64,000 bases of DNA, taken from contig NC_037316.1 of assembly GCF_000143535.2 (NCBI RefSeq), forward strand, positions 1-64,000, given 5' to 3'. Every line of letters begins with the position of its first letter. Position 1 is the first letter of the stretch. The DNA comes from Botrytis cinerea B05.10 (lineage: Eukaryota > Ascomycota > Leotiomycetes > Helotiales > Sclerotiniaceae). This document shows, in pieces, positions 8,474 to 19,331 of the stretch. Position numbers and translations under genes: made by a program. The notes beneath the pieces are model-generated. The model was not told where the DNA came from and did no database searches. It saw only the letters and a list, made by a program, of their open reading frames with translations.

Positions 8474-9782
8474 ATTTTTTTTTGATGGGGTCAATAAATG
8501 TCAATGCGCTCGATCCATTCCATATTCGGTAATTTAAGCGAGAAAAGGGTGTTAAGGCTTTTTAATCCTAACCCTGATTCCGCTATAATAATAAAAAGTA
8601 TAATTTTCATAATTCTAGAAGAATAATGAAAAGTCTTTATATTATAGTTGACTAATTGATTTATTACTATTATTCACTTTAACAATTAAAATAATATAAT
8701 ATTATAATTTGATAATCAAATGTAATAAAATAATAAATTAATAAAATATAGAGTAAGTTTATATTTTAAAAAGAATTTGATTATAATAGATTAAAAATTA
8801 AAAGGATAAAACATAAGGATTATAAAATTGAATAAAAGAATCTTTAGAAATAAAGATATAAAAAAAGATATTATATTATAGGGATATACTTATTAAATCG
8901 AAATGAACTCAAACTAGTCTAGAATAAGAATTAAGAGTTTATAATTTAAGTAAATATAAAACTCTTATTCAAAAGTGTTATAAATTTAATTTGAAAAGTT
9001 AAATATTAATAATACAATATAAAGAAATCAAAGTATTATTAAATTAATTAATAAAAAGGAATTAATATAAATAGACAATTATATAAAGTTTAGTATATAT
9101 TCAGATTTAATTAGGATATATGATTAGTTTTGATTAAATTGAAACACACTTAATTACCTAAGGCCCTTATCCCTTAATAAGAATCTATCCGATATATTCC
9201 CTACTACAGAACCCTGACAACCAGGTGTATAGTAGTTAGTAAGAGATGTCATGTGACTCTCAGATCACGTTTTCCGCACACAATAGTTAGCTCCAAACAC
9301 GCTGTTCAGTCGGATGATAAGAAGAAAGACTAGTCAGCTCAATTATTGATATATCGAAAGATAGTGTCTCACTCTATACGAATGTCATAAGGATTTCCAC
9401 TCCGTAGATTAGTTTCTCTCGATTTTATACTTTGTGGAGACTATCTGCGGATTTTCTGGTCAATGTCCGTATGTCCGCCGGATTAACGGATACTATGCGG
9501 GTATCCGCGAATTGACTATAGTAGTACCACTTGTAAATCGCTATAACCCGCTCCGTTACAAATTAATCCATGGATCGCTTTAATTGTTAGTGGTACTATG
9601 GATCTTCTCTACGCAGCCTAGCTCAGGTTGCTGGAATACATGGTGGGCGGCACACTAAACTCTCAACAGTCAGGTAAGCCGCTCGATTGTTCTCTGTTTG
9701 ACAAGATCAGATTTACAGCGTGGATCAAGCCTTCTGGTTTTTTTGTCTTGAGGGTATAGAGTGTCTAACTCTAACTATTATA
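8474..9782. other. AT-rich, gene-free repeat-derived DNA
   Basis: From 8560 to about 9120 the DNA is very AT-rich with no open frame, consistent with RIP-degraded repeat. From about 9130 to 9780 it is more balanced. A stretch at 9250-9345 (containing ATCACGTTTTCCGCAC and AGCTCAATTATTGAT) is similar to 14880-14978 (CACGTTTCCGCAC and ATCTCAATTATTA), so the two are remnants of the same repeat family. Confidence 0.6.
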
Positions 9783-9784
9783 TA

Positions 9785-10641
9785 ACGTGGTTTAACACCG
9801 AGTACACCATATCACCGAGTGCACCACGAATTTTATATACAAAATACATCTATATGTAATCGTACACTTTCTTTATTTAATAATTTACAGTAACCGTGCA
9901 CAGCTATTCGTCGGTTTCAAAAATCACACTAAAAACAGACATTTTGCCCTATTTAGAATTATAAAAAAGAAATATTTAAAATCATTGAATTTAATTAAAT
10001 TTTTGAATATGATTTTATTATATAACAAAGAATATACTATTTAAAATTCTATAAATTTAAAATAAGTATATACTGATATTTATAAGATTGAATTGATATC
10101 AAAAGAAAAGTTCTTGATTTTCGTTTATTTTACTAGTAAATTTCAATATTTTCAATTTCTATCAACTTTCTATATATATTTCATAATGAATAAAAATTTT
10201 AAAAATAAATGATATTTCTTTTCTCAAATTTCAAATGAAACTGAGTAATTTGATATAAGATTTATTAGTATATATATTATATCCATTTAATAAAATACAA
10301 ATGATTTATATGAGTTTTGGTGCAATTTTGGTGTTCGGCAAACAGCTGTGCCCTAGTACTGTAATTATTTATTAAAAATTTGAATTAATATAGTAGTTAT
10401 TATAGGAGTAGTTTTTTTGTAATAAAAATTGTAACAATTTCTATTTTTTATAAAATATAATAGAAATTTTTATATAAAAACTTAACACTTTTATAAAAGA
10501 TATTTTCTTATTAATAAATCTTTTATGTTTTTTAAAAAATATTGATTAATTATTAAAATATGAATATTAGGAAAAGACTAATTTTGGTATATTTTGAAGT
10601 AATGCATTCGGTGATATGATGCACTCGGTATTAAACCACAT
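9785..10641. mobile_element. MITE / non-autonomous Tc1-mariner-type element (outer), interrupted
   Basis: Terminal inverted repeats of about 43 bp begin ACGTGGTTTAACACCGAGT on the left; the reverse complement of the right end begins ATGTGGTTTAATACCGAGT. The arms differ almost only by C/T and A/G transitions. Both ends are flanked by TA (9783-9784 and 10642-10643), the target duplication of Tc1/mariner/pogo elements. There is no transposase frame. Without the inner element the body is about 380 bp, a typical MITE size. Confidence 0.75.
9888..10361. mobile_element. MITE nested inside the outer MITE
   Basis: A 474-bp element. Inverted termini start CAGTAACCGTGCACAGCT on the left and CAGTACTAGGGCACAGCT on the right (reverse complement). 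Similarity extends about 45-50 bp inwards with gaps. TA dinucleotides flank it at 9886-9887 and 10362-10363. The CAGT start and TA duplication are typical of Tc1/mariner-derived MITEs. The inside is AT-rich without coding potential. Its position shows it inserted after the outer element. Confidence 0.7.
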
Positions 10642-10643
10642 TA

Positions 10644-11252
10644 GCTTATATGACTTATTAGTTTTATTACTTCGCTCAAAGCGACTCGATAGATATCTGA
10701 TTGAATAATCACACGATCCTAGGCTGAGATATAAGTGGAACAACTATATAATCCTCTTTACATTAAATAGAATATGAGCGTTATATATTATTACACAAGC
10801 CTTCCATTCCGAAGGATAACCAACAAATATGTCTTAAACTCGTTTTTACTTATATTGAATAGGCTAACAAAGAAATGGGATCCTCTGCTCATGCTAGTAA
10901 TAGAACCAGAGAAGTTATAACTAATTACATATTGAGTATTGACTCAAAGTACCATGGCAATTTAACTGTTCCAAGCTCGGGCACACGCTGACATATACGG
11001 CATGAAAGATTTATTTTGGAGCCTTTGAGGCTTTTGTAGAGATAGAGCGGAATTTATGAAGACTCCGAGATATCACGAAGTGTAGAGTGTATATCTTACT
11101 ATAAGAAGCGGGAGAAATTTCCGTTAATACCTACATCTAAAACAAGAAAAGTTATTTGTCTGAGATCAGAGTTTCTGTGAACGCTATCAAAGATTTTCAA
11201 CCAGTTCAGACGAGCCTTTCTACTACTGCACTACATTTGACGCCCTCTTATA
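10644..11252. other. Upstream region of the monooxygenase gene, no gene seen
   Basis: AT-rich up to about 10850, then more balanced towards the start codon at 11253. I see no convincing open frame, TATA box or named regulatory motif. It probably holds the promoter of the downstream gene. Confidence 0.4.
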
Positions 11253-12625
11253 ATGTACAGCTTCAAAGTGGTAATTGTAGGCGCTGGTCCCGTTGGCCTT
11301 ACTACAGCACATGCTCTCTCCAAAGCTGGGATCGACTTCGTGGTGCTCGAGCGACGACAGGTGGTTGTCGAGGATGTGGGTGCAAGCCTGGTTTTGGCGC
11401 CTCAAAGTCTCCGTGTTATGTCGCAACTACAGCTTCTGGACAAATTAACCGCTATCAGCACGGATTTGGTGCATGCTACAAACTACACGATGGATGGGAA
11501 GAAATTCAAGGAAGCCTGGCCATTTGAAGTCATGAAACAAAAGTAAGTCAATTTTTTTCACGCTTTATAGCAGACGAATAACCTTGTAGCAGTCATGGAT
11601 CAGCTCCCCGCGTTTTCCATCGTGCCGAGCTTCTTCAAGCAATATATCAAGGCTTGAGACCAGAAGATAAGTCACGAGTGTTGACGAACAAAAAGATTAC
11701 CAGTATCGAAAGTGACAAGGCCGGAGTACGGGTACACTGTACAGATGGATCAACCTACGAAGGATCTATCGTCATTGGGGCCGATGGGGTCCATAGCCAA
11801 ACGCGTCAACTTATGCGAAGTCTAGCTCTCCAAACTTCGCCAGGAGACACTGTTAACGACGAGGAGCCCTTCACAACCGAGTATCGCACAATGTGGTGCT
11901 CATTTCCCAAGCCAGAAAATTCAGAGATTGGCTTGGGGAGCTCAACTGACGGGAGCAATGCTTCGGTTCAGTACTTAACCAGTACGGATCGTGCCTGGAT
12001 CTTTATCTACGAACATCTGGAGAGGCCTACGAAGAAGAGGGCATGGTATAGTCAGGAAGATGTCGAAGCATTCGCGGCCAAGCATGCTGAAATGCCTATC
12101 AACGATCACCTCAAAGTAAAGGATGTCTTTGCAAAGAAATATCATGCAGGTATGGCGAATTTGGAGGAAGGAATTATTGAGCACTGGAGCTGGGAACGTA
12201 TTGTGCTTGTCGGTGACGCGGCACACAAGTTCACCCCAAATCACGGTCAAGGACTCAACAACGGCATCCAGGACGCTGTTGTTCTAGTCAACGAGTTGCA
12301 TCGATGTATAGCATCTGTCGGAGCCAGTGACCAACCTTCCAAAGGGGAGCTAAGCATTGCATTTCAACGATACCAGTCTACCCGCACGGAATATGTGAAG
12401 ACGGATTATAACCATTCCGCAACGGTGACCCGGATGTCTGCATGGCCTAATCTCTGGTATAGACTGCTGGATCGATACATAATTCCTCTAATACCGGGTT
12501 TTGACAATATGATAATGAATTACTTTGCTGCCCCGCATATAGCTCAAGGGCAGATATTGGAATTTATACACAGCGAAGAATCTTTCAAAGGCAAGGTTCC
12601 TTGGGTTTATTCAATTGAAACTTAG
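11253..12625 (+). CDS. FAD-dependent monooxygenase (PHBH fold, FAD_binding_3 type)
   Basis: Exons 11253-11542 and 11590-12625, with a 47-bp intron (GTAAGT...TTGTAG); about 441 aa. The N-terminal dinucleotide-binding motif GAGPVG sits at residues ~10-15 after a hydrophobic beta strand. A GADGVHS motif lies near residue 155. The second FAD/ribityl motif GDAAHKFTPNHGQGLN is near residue 305. The C terminus is hydrophobic and may be membrane-associated, as in PaxM/MAK1-type enzymes. These class A flavoproteins hydroxylate or epoxidise small aromatic or isoprenoid substrates using NAD(P)H and O2; the substrate cannot be inferred. It is a lone gene between RIP-degraded blocks, with no biosynthetic partner in the window. 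The reading frame is intact and the base composition much higher in GC than its flanks. Confidence 0.9.
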
Positions 12626-13139
12626 TCTCATTATTTCTATTTCAGAAATTTGATTATAATAATATATAATAATATCGGAAACAAATAAAATTCAAAGTAA
12701 TCTTTAAGAAAATATTTATATAGCATTATCTTCATTACATATAAAGCTGAGTCTAGTATAGAAAAATAGAAGATAATAAAGATTAATATAATTTATTATA
12801 AAGCAGATCATTTTTAAATATTCATATTTTAATGATCAATCATTATTTTTAAAAAGTAGAAAAATTTAAAATAATAAAAGATTGATTTCTTTAAAAGTAA
12901 AGCAGAGTGATTGAAAGTGAATTACTATATAACGATAATAAAATATAAGAATACATTTAGGCTAAAATATAATATAGGAGTTAAAATAAAAGGGAATAAA
13001 ATGGATACATTTTAGATCTATAGAAAGAGAAACTATAAATACTAAATTTTCTAGTTATATAACTCGTAGGTCAAGTATATACGCGCATAATAGATCATAT
13101 TATATAAAAAGAGTTTATATATTTCTTAATATATTTTAT
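12626..13139. other. AT-rich gene-free DNA downstream of the monooxygenase
   Basis: Extremely AT-rich, almost without CpG or long G/C runs and with stops in all frames. Looks like RIP-degraded repeat; no terminal structures recognised. Confidence 0.6.
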
Positions 13140-13588
13140 TGTTACAATGAATTAATAACAGGCTATAGAATTACTGATATATAAATTATAATAATATTAT
13201 AGACCTCAATAATTCAATTACAATATACTAAAAGATATTAAGTATTCAAAAAAGCTTTAAAAATATATATGATATTAATTATAGGATATTCTAAATTATT
13301 AAATATAATTTTTAAAATAATAGATTTTAGAAAAGATAGAATATAATAAATAAGAAAGGTTTTATTAGGATTAATAATATTCTAAAAGATTAGTTTTAAA
13401 ATAAAAGAATAAATTAGAATAATAAAAATTATATAATCAAGAGCCAATTGATTTATTGATTCATTTGTTAATCGATTTGTTGATTGATTTTAATATAAAA
13501 GTTTATATAAGAAATAGGTTTTATTATAATATAAAGCTTTGTATTTAAAAACAATTATTAATTTTATTATTATAATTATAAGAATTAT
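13140..13588 (+). mobile_element. LTR-like repeat, copy 1
   Basis: Begins near TGTTACAATGAATTAATAAC and contains GGCTATAGAATTACTGATAT, then a ~330-bp AT-rich body ending near ATTATAAGAATTATAA. It is repeated directly at 13589 and inverted at about 14330-14812. Differences among copies are mainly transitions. A short TG-starting repeat of ~450 bp in several copies suggests a solo or partial LTR; the boundaries are approximate. Confidence 0.55.
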
Positions 13589-14062
13589 AATATTACGACG
13601 GATTAGTAACAGGCTATAGAATTACTAACGTATAGGCTATAATAGTATTATAGGCTTCAGTGATTCAGTTGTAGTATATCAAAGAACATTAAATATTCAA
13701 AGAAAGTTTTAAATATATATATAATATTAGTTATAGGATATCTTAAAAATCTAGAATATAATTCCCAGAATAATAAATTCTAAAAAAAATAAAATATAAT
13801 AAATAAGAGGGTTTTATTAGAATTAATAATATTCTAAAGGATTAGTTTTAGAATAAAAGAATAAATTAAAATACTAAGAATTATAAAATTAATATTTTAT
13901 AATAAATAATTTAGAAATAATAATATTTTAAAAATAATTAATTATTCCAATTATTTAAATGAAATAAAGATTTATATAAAGGAATAGATTTTATTATAAT
14001 ATAAAGTTTTATATTTAAAAATAATTATTAATTTTATTATTATAATTATAAGAATTGTAATT
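13589..14062 (+). mobile_element. LTR-like repeat, copy 2 (direct, adjacent to copy 1)
   Basis: The start region GACGGATTAGTAACAGGCTA is the least degraded of the three copies. The body runs to ATTATAAGAATTGTAA, parallel to the end of copy 1. Head-to-tail adjacency could reflect LTR-LTR recombination or tandem insertion. Confidence 0.55.
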
Positions 14063-14329
14063 AATTATAATCTTATTAAATTCCTATTTGAAATTTAATT
14101 TATATTATTTTAAAGGATTTCTAAACATTTCCATATAATCCTAAAAACAATTTCTATGATACTTTAAATATTATTTCTATTTTAAATATTGATTCAATAA
14201 TCAATTATTAATATAATATTCAAAAATATTGTTACAAATCAATTTATTAAAGATATTAATAATATTAAAATAATTAATACTTTAAAAAAGATAATTATTA
14301 ATAAAATATTTAAAATTGTTTTATTAAAT

Positions 14330-14812
14330 AAATGTTAAAATAATTAATAAAAATTCAATATTTTCCTTTTATAATGAAATTCATTTCTTCATATAAATCT
14401 TTATTTTATTTAAATAATTGAAATAATTAATTGCTTTTGAAATACTATCATTTTTAAATTATCTATTATAGAATATTAATTTTATAACTATTGATATTCT
14501 AATTTAATCTTTTATTCTGATTTATCTTTTATTCTAAAACTAACCCTTTAGGATATTATTAATATAACTTTGTAAAAAGTTTACAAAGTTATATTCAATA
14601 TTTCTTAGGAATTATTATTCTAAAAATTATATCCTATGTTTTAAGGATATTTTATAATTAATATTATATATATGCTTAAGGCTTTTCTTGAGTGTTTCAT
14701 ATTCCCTAATATATTGTAATTGAATTGTTGAGGTTTATAATATTATTATAGTTTATATATTAGTGATTCTATAGCTTGTTACTAATCCGTTGTAATATCA
14801 AATTAGAGAATA
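14330..14812 (-). mobile_element. LTR-like repeat, copy 3 (inverted)
   Basis: On the minus strand it starts at about 14812 with ATTACAACGGATTAGTAACA and continues through AGCTATAGAATCACTAATAT, matching copies 1 and 2. Its far end is too degraded to place better than about 50 bp. The stretch 14063-14329 between copies 2 and 3 is AT-rich with nothing recognisable. Confidence 0.5.
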
Positions 14813-14978
14813 GAGTATAGATTGCTTCTTTAAGTTTATAGGAAGAAGAGCTATAGATATAAGCTAACATGTAAGGTGATTTACAGGTCACGTTTCCGCA
14901 CTCACTAGTAAGATTTATATGAAGACTCAATCATTTTTTGGCGATTTCCAAGAGGATAGTTAGCTATCTCAATTATTA

Positions 14979-16814
14979 AGTCAACTACCCCACTTTCTAG
15001 CCACCCCTCTTTTGGGTTACCTCAAAAATTTATAATATATTTTATTTAAATATTAATAACTTAATAACTATTTTAAATTAAAGTAAATATTTGAAACTTT
15101 ATTATTATCATTATTATTAAAATGAGATTTATCAATTTTATAATTATCTATTTCAATCTATACTTCCCTAATCTCTTTGATTTTCGAAAACCTTGAATTT
15201 AGATTAGTTTTTATTTTCCTTTTTTTTTTAAGAATAATTTGTTCTAATTAATATTTCAATTATTTTATTTAATATTTTGATTATATAATTTAATAATCCT
15301 TAGTATTAAATTTCTTAATAATCTTTCTAAATAGTTAATAATAAATTGAAAAATCGATTATATTATTTCAAATTATTATATAAGTATATATTCTCAAATC
15401 ATTAGTTTTTTGAAGGGTTTTAAAATTTATTAATGATAATTCTTTATTTTATTAATATATAGAATTATTATTAAAAAAAGGATTTTTATTTAATATCTTT
15501 TTATTATTATTTTCAAATAATAATTTAGATATAATAAACTTAATATAATTTTGAAATTATAATTCTAATACTTTTTATTTAGTTAGTATATTATAGTTTA
15601 TTAAATTATTTATTTTTGTTTTATGAAAGTAAGAAAGAAAGATAGTTTTCCTAATTAATTCAAATTCAAATAAAGAGTTCAATTTATTGAGGTAATATTT
15701 ATATATAGCTTTGAAAAACGAGAAAACAAATAAATCGAGAGATTGTAGTATATATGAGATATATAGTAATAGAAATAAAAGATGAATATTGTTTCTGAAA
15801 TATTTAAGTATAAATTCAATAGTTTTATAATTTCCATATTTATTCAATATAAAGAGTTTTGCTTTTTTAGAATCAAAAAGGACTGTTTTAGATATAAAAA
15901 CCTTTTAAAGTTATTTTAAATCAATAATATTTATAATTCATTTATTTTTTATAATAATAAAATACTACCCTTTATAAAGATCTAAATCTATTGGAAATTA
16001 TTATTATTGTATTAATTTTCTTTTGAAAATGATAAGAAGATTGAATACTTTTTCAATTATTAATATACATTTTATAAATAATATTCAAATTCTAAAATTA
16101 GAATACTATTTCTAAATAAAACGATATCTTGAATTCTCTAATATTAAACCATTTAAACCTTAATCTTTTATTATATCTACTTCATTTATATTGTATCAAT
16201 TCTCAAATTTAATATACTTGATTAATAATAAATTCAATTTCTAAAACTATTGATTAATAAAATCAACTATTACACCAAAAATATATATAAAATCGATTTT
16301 AAATTGTTTTTTAATTTTGATCTTTAAATTTCTTGAAAGAAAGTTCTATATCTATCGCTTTTTAAATATAAGTTTATTTCCTTTAATATCAAAAAAGCAT
16401 TCCCCAATTTCACAAATCTAATAATATATAAAATTAATATTCAAAAATTTCTATATCAATATTCAATTTGTTAATTATTTTTCTTAAATCAAAACTATCT
16501 TTTATATATATTAAATACTCTTTTTATAAAATATATAATCTTTTATACAATTTTGAAAAGTGACTTTTGAAATCCCGAAATCTAAAACAGCTTTTCAAGT
16601 TGAAGTTTCATTTATAAATACATATAAAACTGAATTAATATCATCTTCAATATATATCTTCATTATAATATAAATTATATTATATCAAACTTTCAAATCA
16701 ATTGATTAAAGAATTATAAAGTTATTCGAAATTTAAAAAACTATATTGCTTTAATTAATAAGAATTTTTGAAATAGCTCAAAAGAGGGATAGCCAGAAAA
16801 TGGGGTAGTTGACT
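14979..16814. mobile_element. Degenerate Fot1/Flipper-like pogo DNA transposon
   Basis: The ends are ~52-bp inverted repeats starting AGTCAACTACCCCA on both sides and differing only by C/T or A/G transitions. Exact TA duplications flank it (14977-14978 and 16815-16816). The length, 1836 bp, matches the 1.8-1.9 kb of Fot1-family elements, whose termini also begin AGTCAA. The interior is almost pure AT with no transposase frame left, as expected after heavy RIP. Orientation cannot be assigned. The shared TTAA at the junction could mimic piggyBac, but terminus, size and TA fit pogo better. Confidence 0.8.
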
Positions 16815-16831
16815 TAACAGAAGCAAATCTA

Positions 16832-17083
16832 ATGAATGTAATTAATTTGGAAATTGATATCGTTATGAATCCTTCTGGTGCGTCTACTCCAGCCCTTATT
16901 GTATTCAAAGAACTCACACACATTCTGTTCGATGGCGGAACATATCAGCACTTCCAGAGAGGTGTGAGCGAAACCGACAAGAATGGTGGAATACGAATCG
17001 AACTTTCAATAGATTCCTTTGGCTGGAAACTTTTCAGTGCAGAACGCGCCAAGCTCCAGATACCCGAGACAACTTACCCCTGA
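16832..17083 (+). CDS. Short frame abutting the transposon, possible gene remnant
   Basis: An 83-codon frame starting 17 bp beyond the right end of the Fot1-like element. The frame is open back to the insertion boundary, and its composition is normal compared with the AT-rich DNA on the left. The peptide (motifs FKELTHILFDGGTYQHF and ELSIDSFGWKLF) looks protein-like, but I do not recognise a family. It could be the 3' end of a gene truncated by the insertion, or a chance frame. Confidence 0.25.
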   Translation: MNVINLEIDIVMNPSGASTPALIVFKELTHILFDGGTYQHFQRGVSETDKNGGIRIELSIDSFGWKLFSAERAKLQIPETTYP

Positions 17084-17889
17084 CGATTTCAAGGTATTTT
17101 GGTAACTTACACGCCACTCCGTACATCTGATACCGTAATTTACTAATTCAAACGCTTTGGTCCTACAAATTAGTCAAGCCTATACACATGAGGTGGGCGA
17201 GTGTTTTTCTCATTGGAAATTCCAAAATTCATGATTTATCCTAAATGTCACGTTTCTCACGATACTATTCATGGTATTTTTCCATCTTGCTCTTTTTTTC
17301 ACACCACAGCGGTCGTAGTCAGAGTAGAACTACCATGAAAAGAATCTTTTCCGTACTCGTTCTAAGTCTCAGTTAAAGTATGCTTGGACTGGACAGGTTG
17401 ATGAGATATCACTACACTTAGTAATAATGACGGCCATTATGTCTCGAAGTTGAGACTTTATCGGAAAGAATGGTTCTAGAAGCATTTGCTCTCATCGCAA
17501 ACGAAGTTACTGAAGTGCTCGGCACAGCCTTCTTAAGCCATTTTCCCTCAATTCTATCATTACATTGCCATCTGTCTTTCTCCAAACTAACACACACATA
17601 CTACAATTCGATGTCACGACCATTTTCACTACTTTTTGTCTCATTATTTCTTTCAACTGTCTAAGCCGATGTGTTGAAGCTGCTATGAGGCTGTAGCTTT
17701 GAGATTGGTCTTGAACTGTGGAAATCAGGTCGATAAAAGTCATGTCTTATCCATCCATACTCAGAGCTTTTTGTCCGAATGGTCTAAAGAGAAACGCAAT
17801 GACTTTCTGGAGCCTTCTATCACGAACTCTGATGCTGGGAAGTGTTCCCTTCGTAGAATCTATTATTTTTAGTTACTTCCTTCAGAAAG
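17084..17889. other. Intergenic region, no gene supported
   Basis: Balanced base composition; only short frames with no protein-like character on either strand. Probably upstream regulatory DNA of the gene at 18557. Confidence 0.4.
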
Positions 17890-17897
17890 TATAAATA
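17890..17897 (+). promoter_or_regulatory. TATA box candidate for the CxxC-protein gene
   Basis: TATAAATA lies about 660 bp before the start codon at 18557. It is followed by a strikingly pyrimidine-rich, ATG-poor tract of several hundred bases (about 17950-18450), which is what a long transcribed leader in a fungal inducible gene looks like. An intron in the leader is possible. Confidence 0.35.
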
Positions 17898-18556
17898 CTG
17901 AGGATCTCTTCATCATTGAATGATTCGAGCAAAAGTTTAAACACGGCAACGACACGACCTACAACAAGAGCACCGACATCAGCAGCATCCATTCTTCTCG
18001 AGAAAAACTCTATCTACTACACCACCTTCCTACCACGTCATCTACAGACTACCAAGAATACCAGTAAGAATCAGAAATCCTTTCTTCACGAGGAAGACCA
18101 AACTTCACACCATCTCGTGTTCTTTTCCACACCGCTGTATGTACCTTTTTACTTTCCTCCAACTCTTCCACACAACTTAGGCTATTCTTCACCTCACTAT
18201 ACACATTAACTCCTTTCTTTAACCTTTTTGTAAACTCGCCCTCCTTTCTTCACCACTTCACCAAGCCCAATATTTTCTCCAACTCCTTCGTAGATCACGA
18301 CCTTGTTCCATCTCCTTCATACCTTTCCGATTTCTTCTTCAACATATTTGCATACCCTCGTCCCTTTTCTTCGACTCCTTTACAAGCCTTCTCATCCTAT
18401 TCTTCTTCTCCTTTTACCTCGTCCTTTTCATTACGCCAACTTCAAACTAACTTGGTAACCACAGATCTCCACATCCAAATCAACCAACACGAGCAACAGC
18501 TACCTCCATTCGAAAGGACAATTCACCAAAATTCGTTGATCACGATCACAGAAAAG

Positions 18557-18931
18557 ATGCCTTCTTGTGAATCTTGTAAAAAATTAAACATGACGGGGAG
18601 TTCGAGGGCGAATCTGACGGAGAGTCCAACATGCAGCCAATGTTCGGCTTTCCTGCCATCAACTTCAATTATCGAGCGTATTTTGATTGAGCACAAGCAT
18701 GGCATGAGATATGCGACAGTTAAACATCAACCACGATTGCCATTGTGGGTCACTGGTTCTAACAACGGCCTAGCACAAGACGGTACACCTATGAGTCTGG
18801 TGGTCTTCGTCAATGCTTTTGGCTACAAATGGGTTCTTGTTTTTGACGAAAATCATCCAAATAAAATAAGAGCATCCGGTGCACGCGATGGTGTTGTTAC
18901 GACATCGACAAGCACAACACTCAGGGTTTAA
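18557..18931 (+). CDS. Small CxxC protein of unknown function
   Basis: 124 aa from ATG 18557; the open frame upstream to 18452 lacks another ATG outside a TTG start. Two CxxC pairs near the N terminus (CESC at residues 4-7 and CSQC at about 27-30) could bind one zinc ion. The rest is a beta-rich segment (SLVVFVNAFGYKWVLVFDE) without a known domain. No signal peptide. The long pyrimidine-rich leader suggests a regulated transcript. I do not recognise the family. Confidence 0.55.
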   Translation: MPSCESCKKLNMTGSSRANLTESPTCSQCSAFLPSTSIIERILIEHKHGMRYATVKHQPRLPLWVTGSNNGLAQDGTPMSLVVFVNAFGYKWVLVFDENHPNKIRASGARDGVVTTSTSTTLRV

Positions 18932-19331
18932 CTGGGGGTTTCCGGTGGTATGCAGAGAATTTTGCGCAATTTTGAGCAATATAATTGGGATCTGGTGGAA
19001 TGGACATAGAGAATAGTGATCTGGGCCTTTGGTTTGATTGTTTAGACTGTTTTGTTCTTTTCCTTTAGATTGTTCAGATGTTTAGGCTGTTTTGATTCTT
19101 TTCTAGTTTTTTGACAATATTTTTTTTTTTCATTTTCCTTGTGTGTATGGGTGGACCATACAGTAACGCAAAAAAAGAAGAAGGAAAGAGGAAGACTGGG
19201 TGGTATCGAGCAAAGGGGGAAACAACAACATTGAGAAGATACTTGGGAACTCATTTTAATACTCTGCATACTGTTTGGTTTGATAGTTAAATAAAATAAT
19301 AACGTTCCAGATGGCTGCCCCAATCAATTGT
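18932..19331. other. Convergent intergenic region
   Basis: Separates the 3' ends of the CxxC gene (+) and the phosphotransferase gene (-). T-rich stretches at 19030-19130 could hold 3' processing signals; no coding seen. Confidence 0.4.

Noticed and set aside
15575..15847. 90-codon minus frame inside the Fot1-like element
   Set aside because: Product of RIP-generated AT-rich sequence (Lys/Asn/Ile/Leu/Phe only); no transposase motifs.
14979..16814. piggyBac element with TTAA duplication
   Set aside because: TTAA is present at both junctions, but the AGTCAA termini, TA duplication and 1.84 kb length fit the Fot1/pogo family better.
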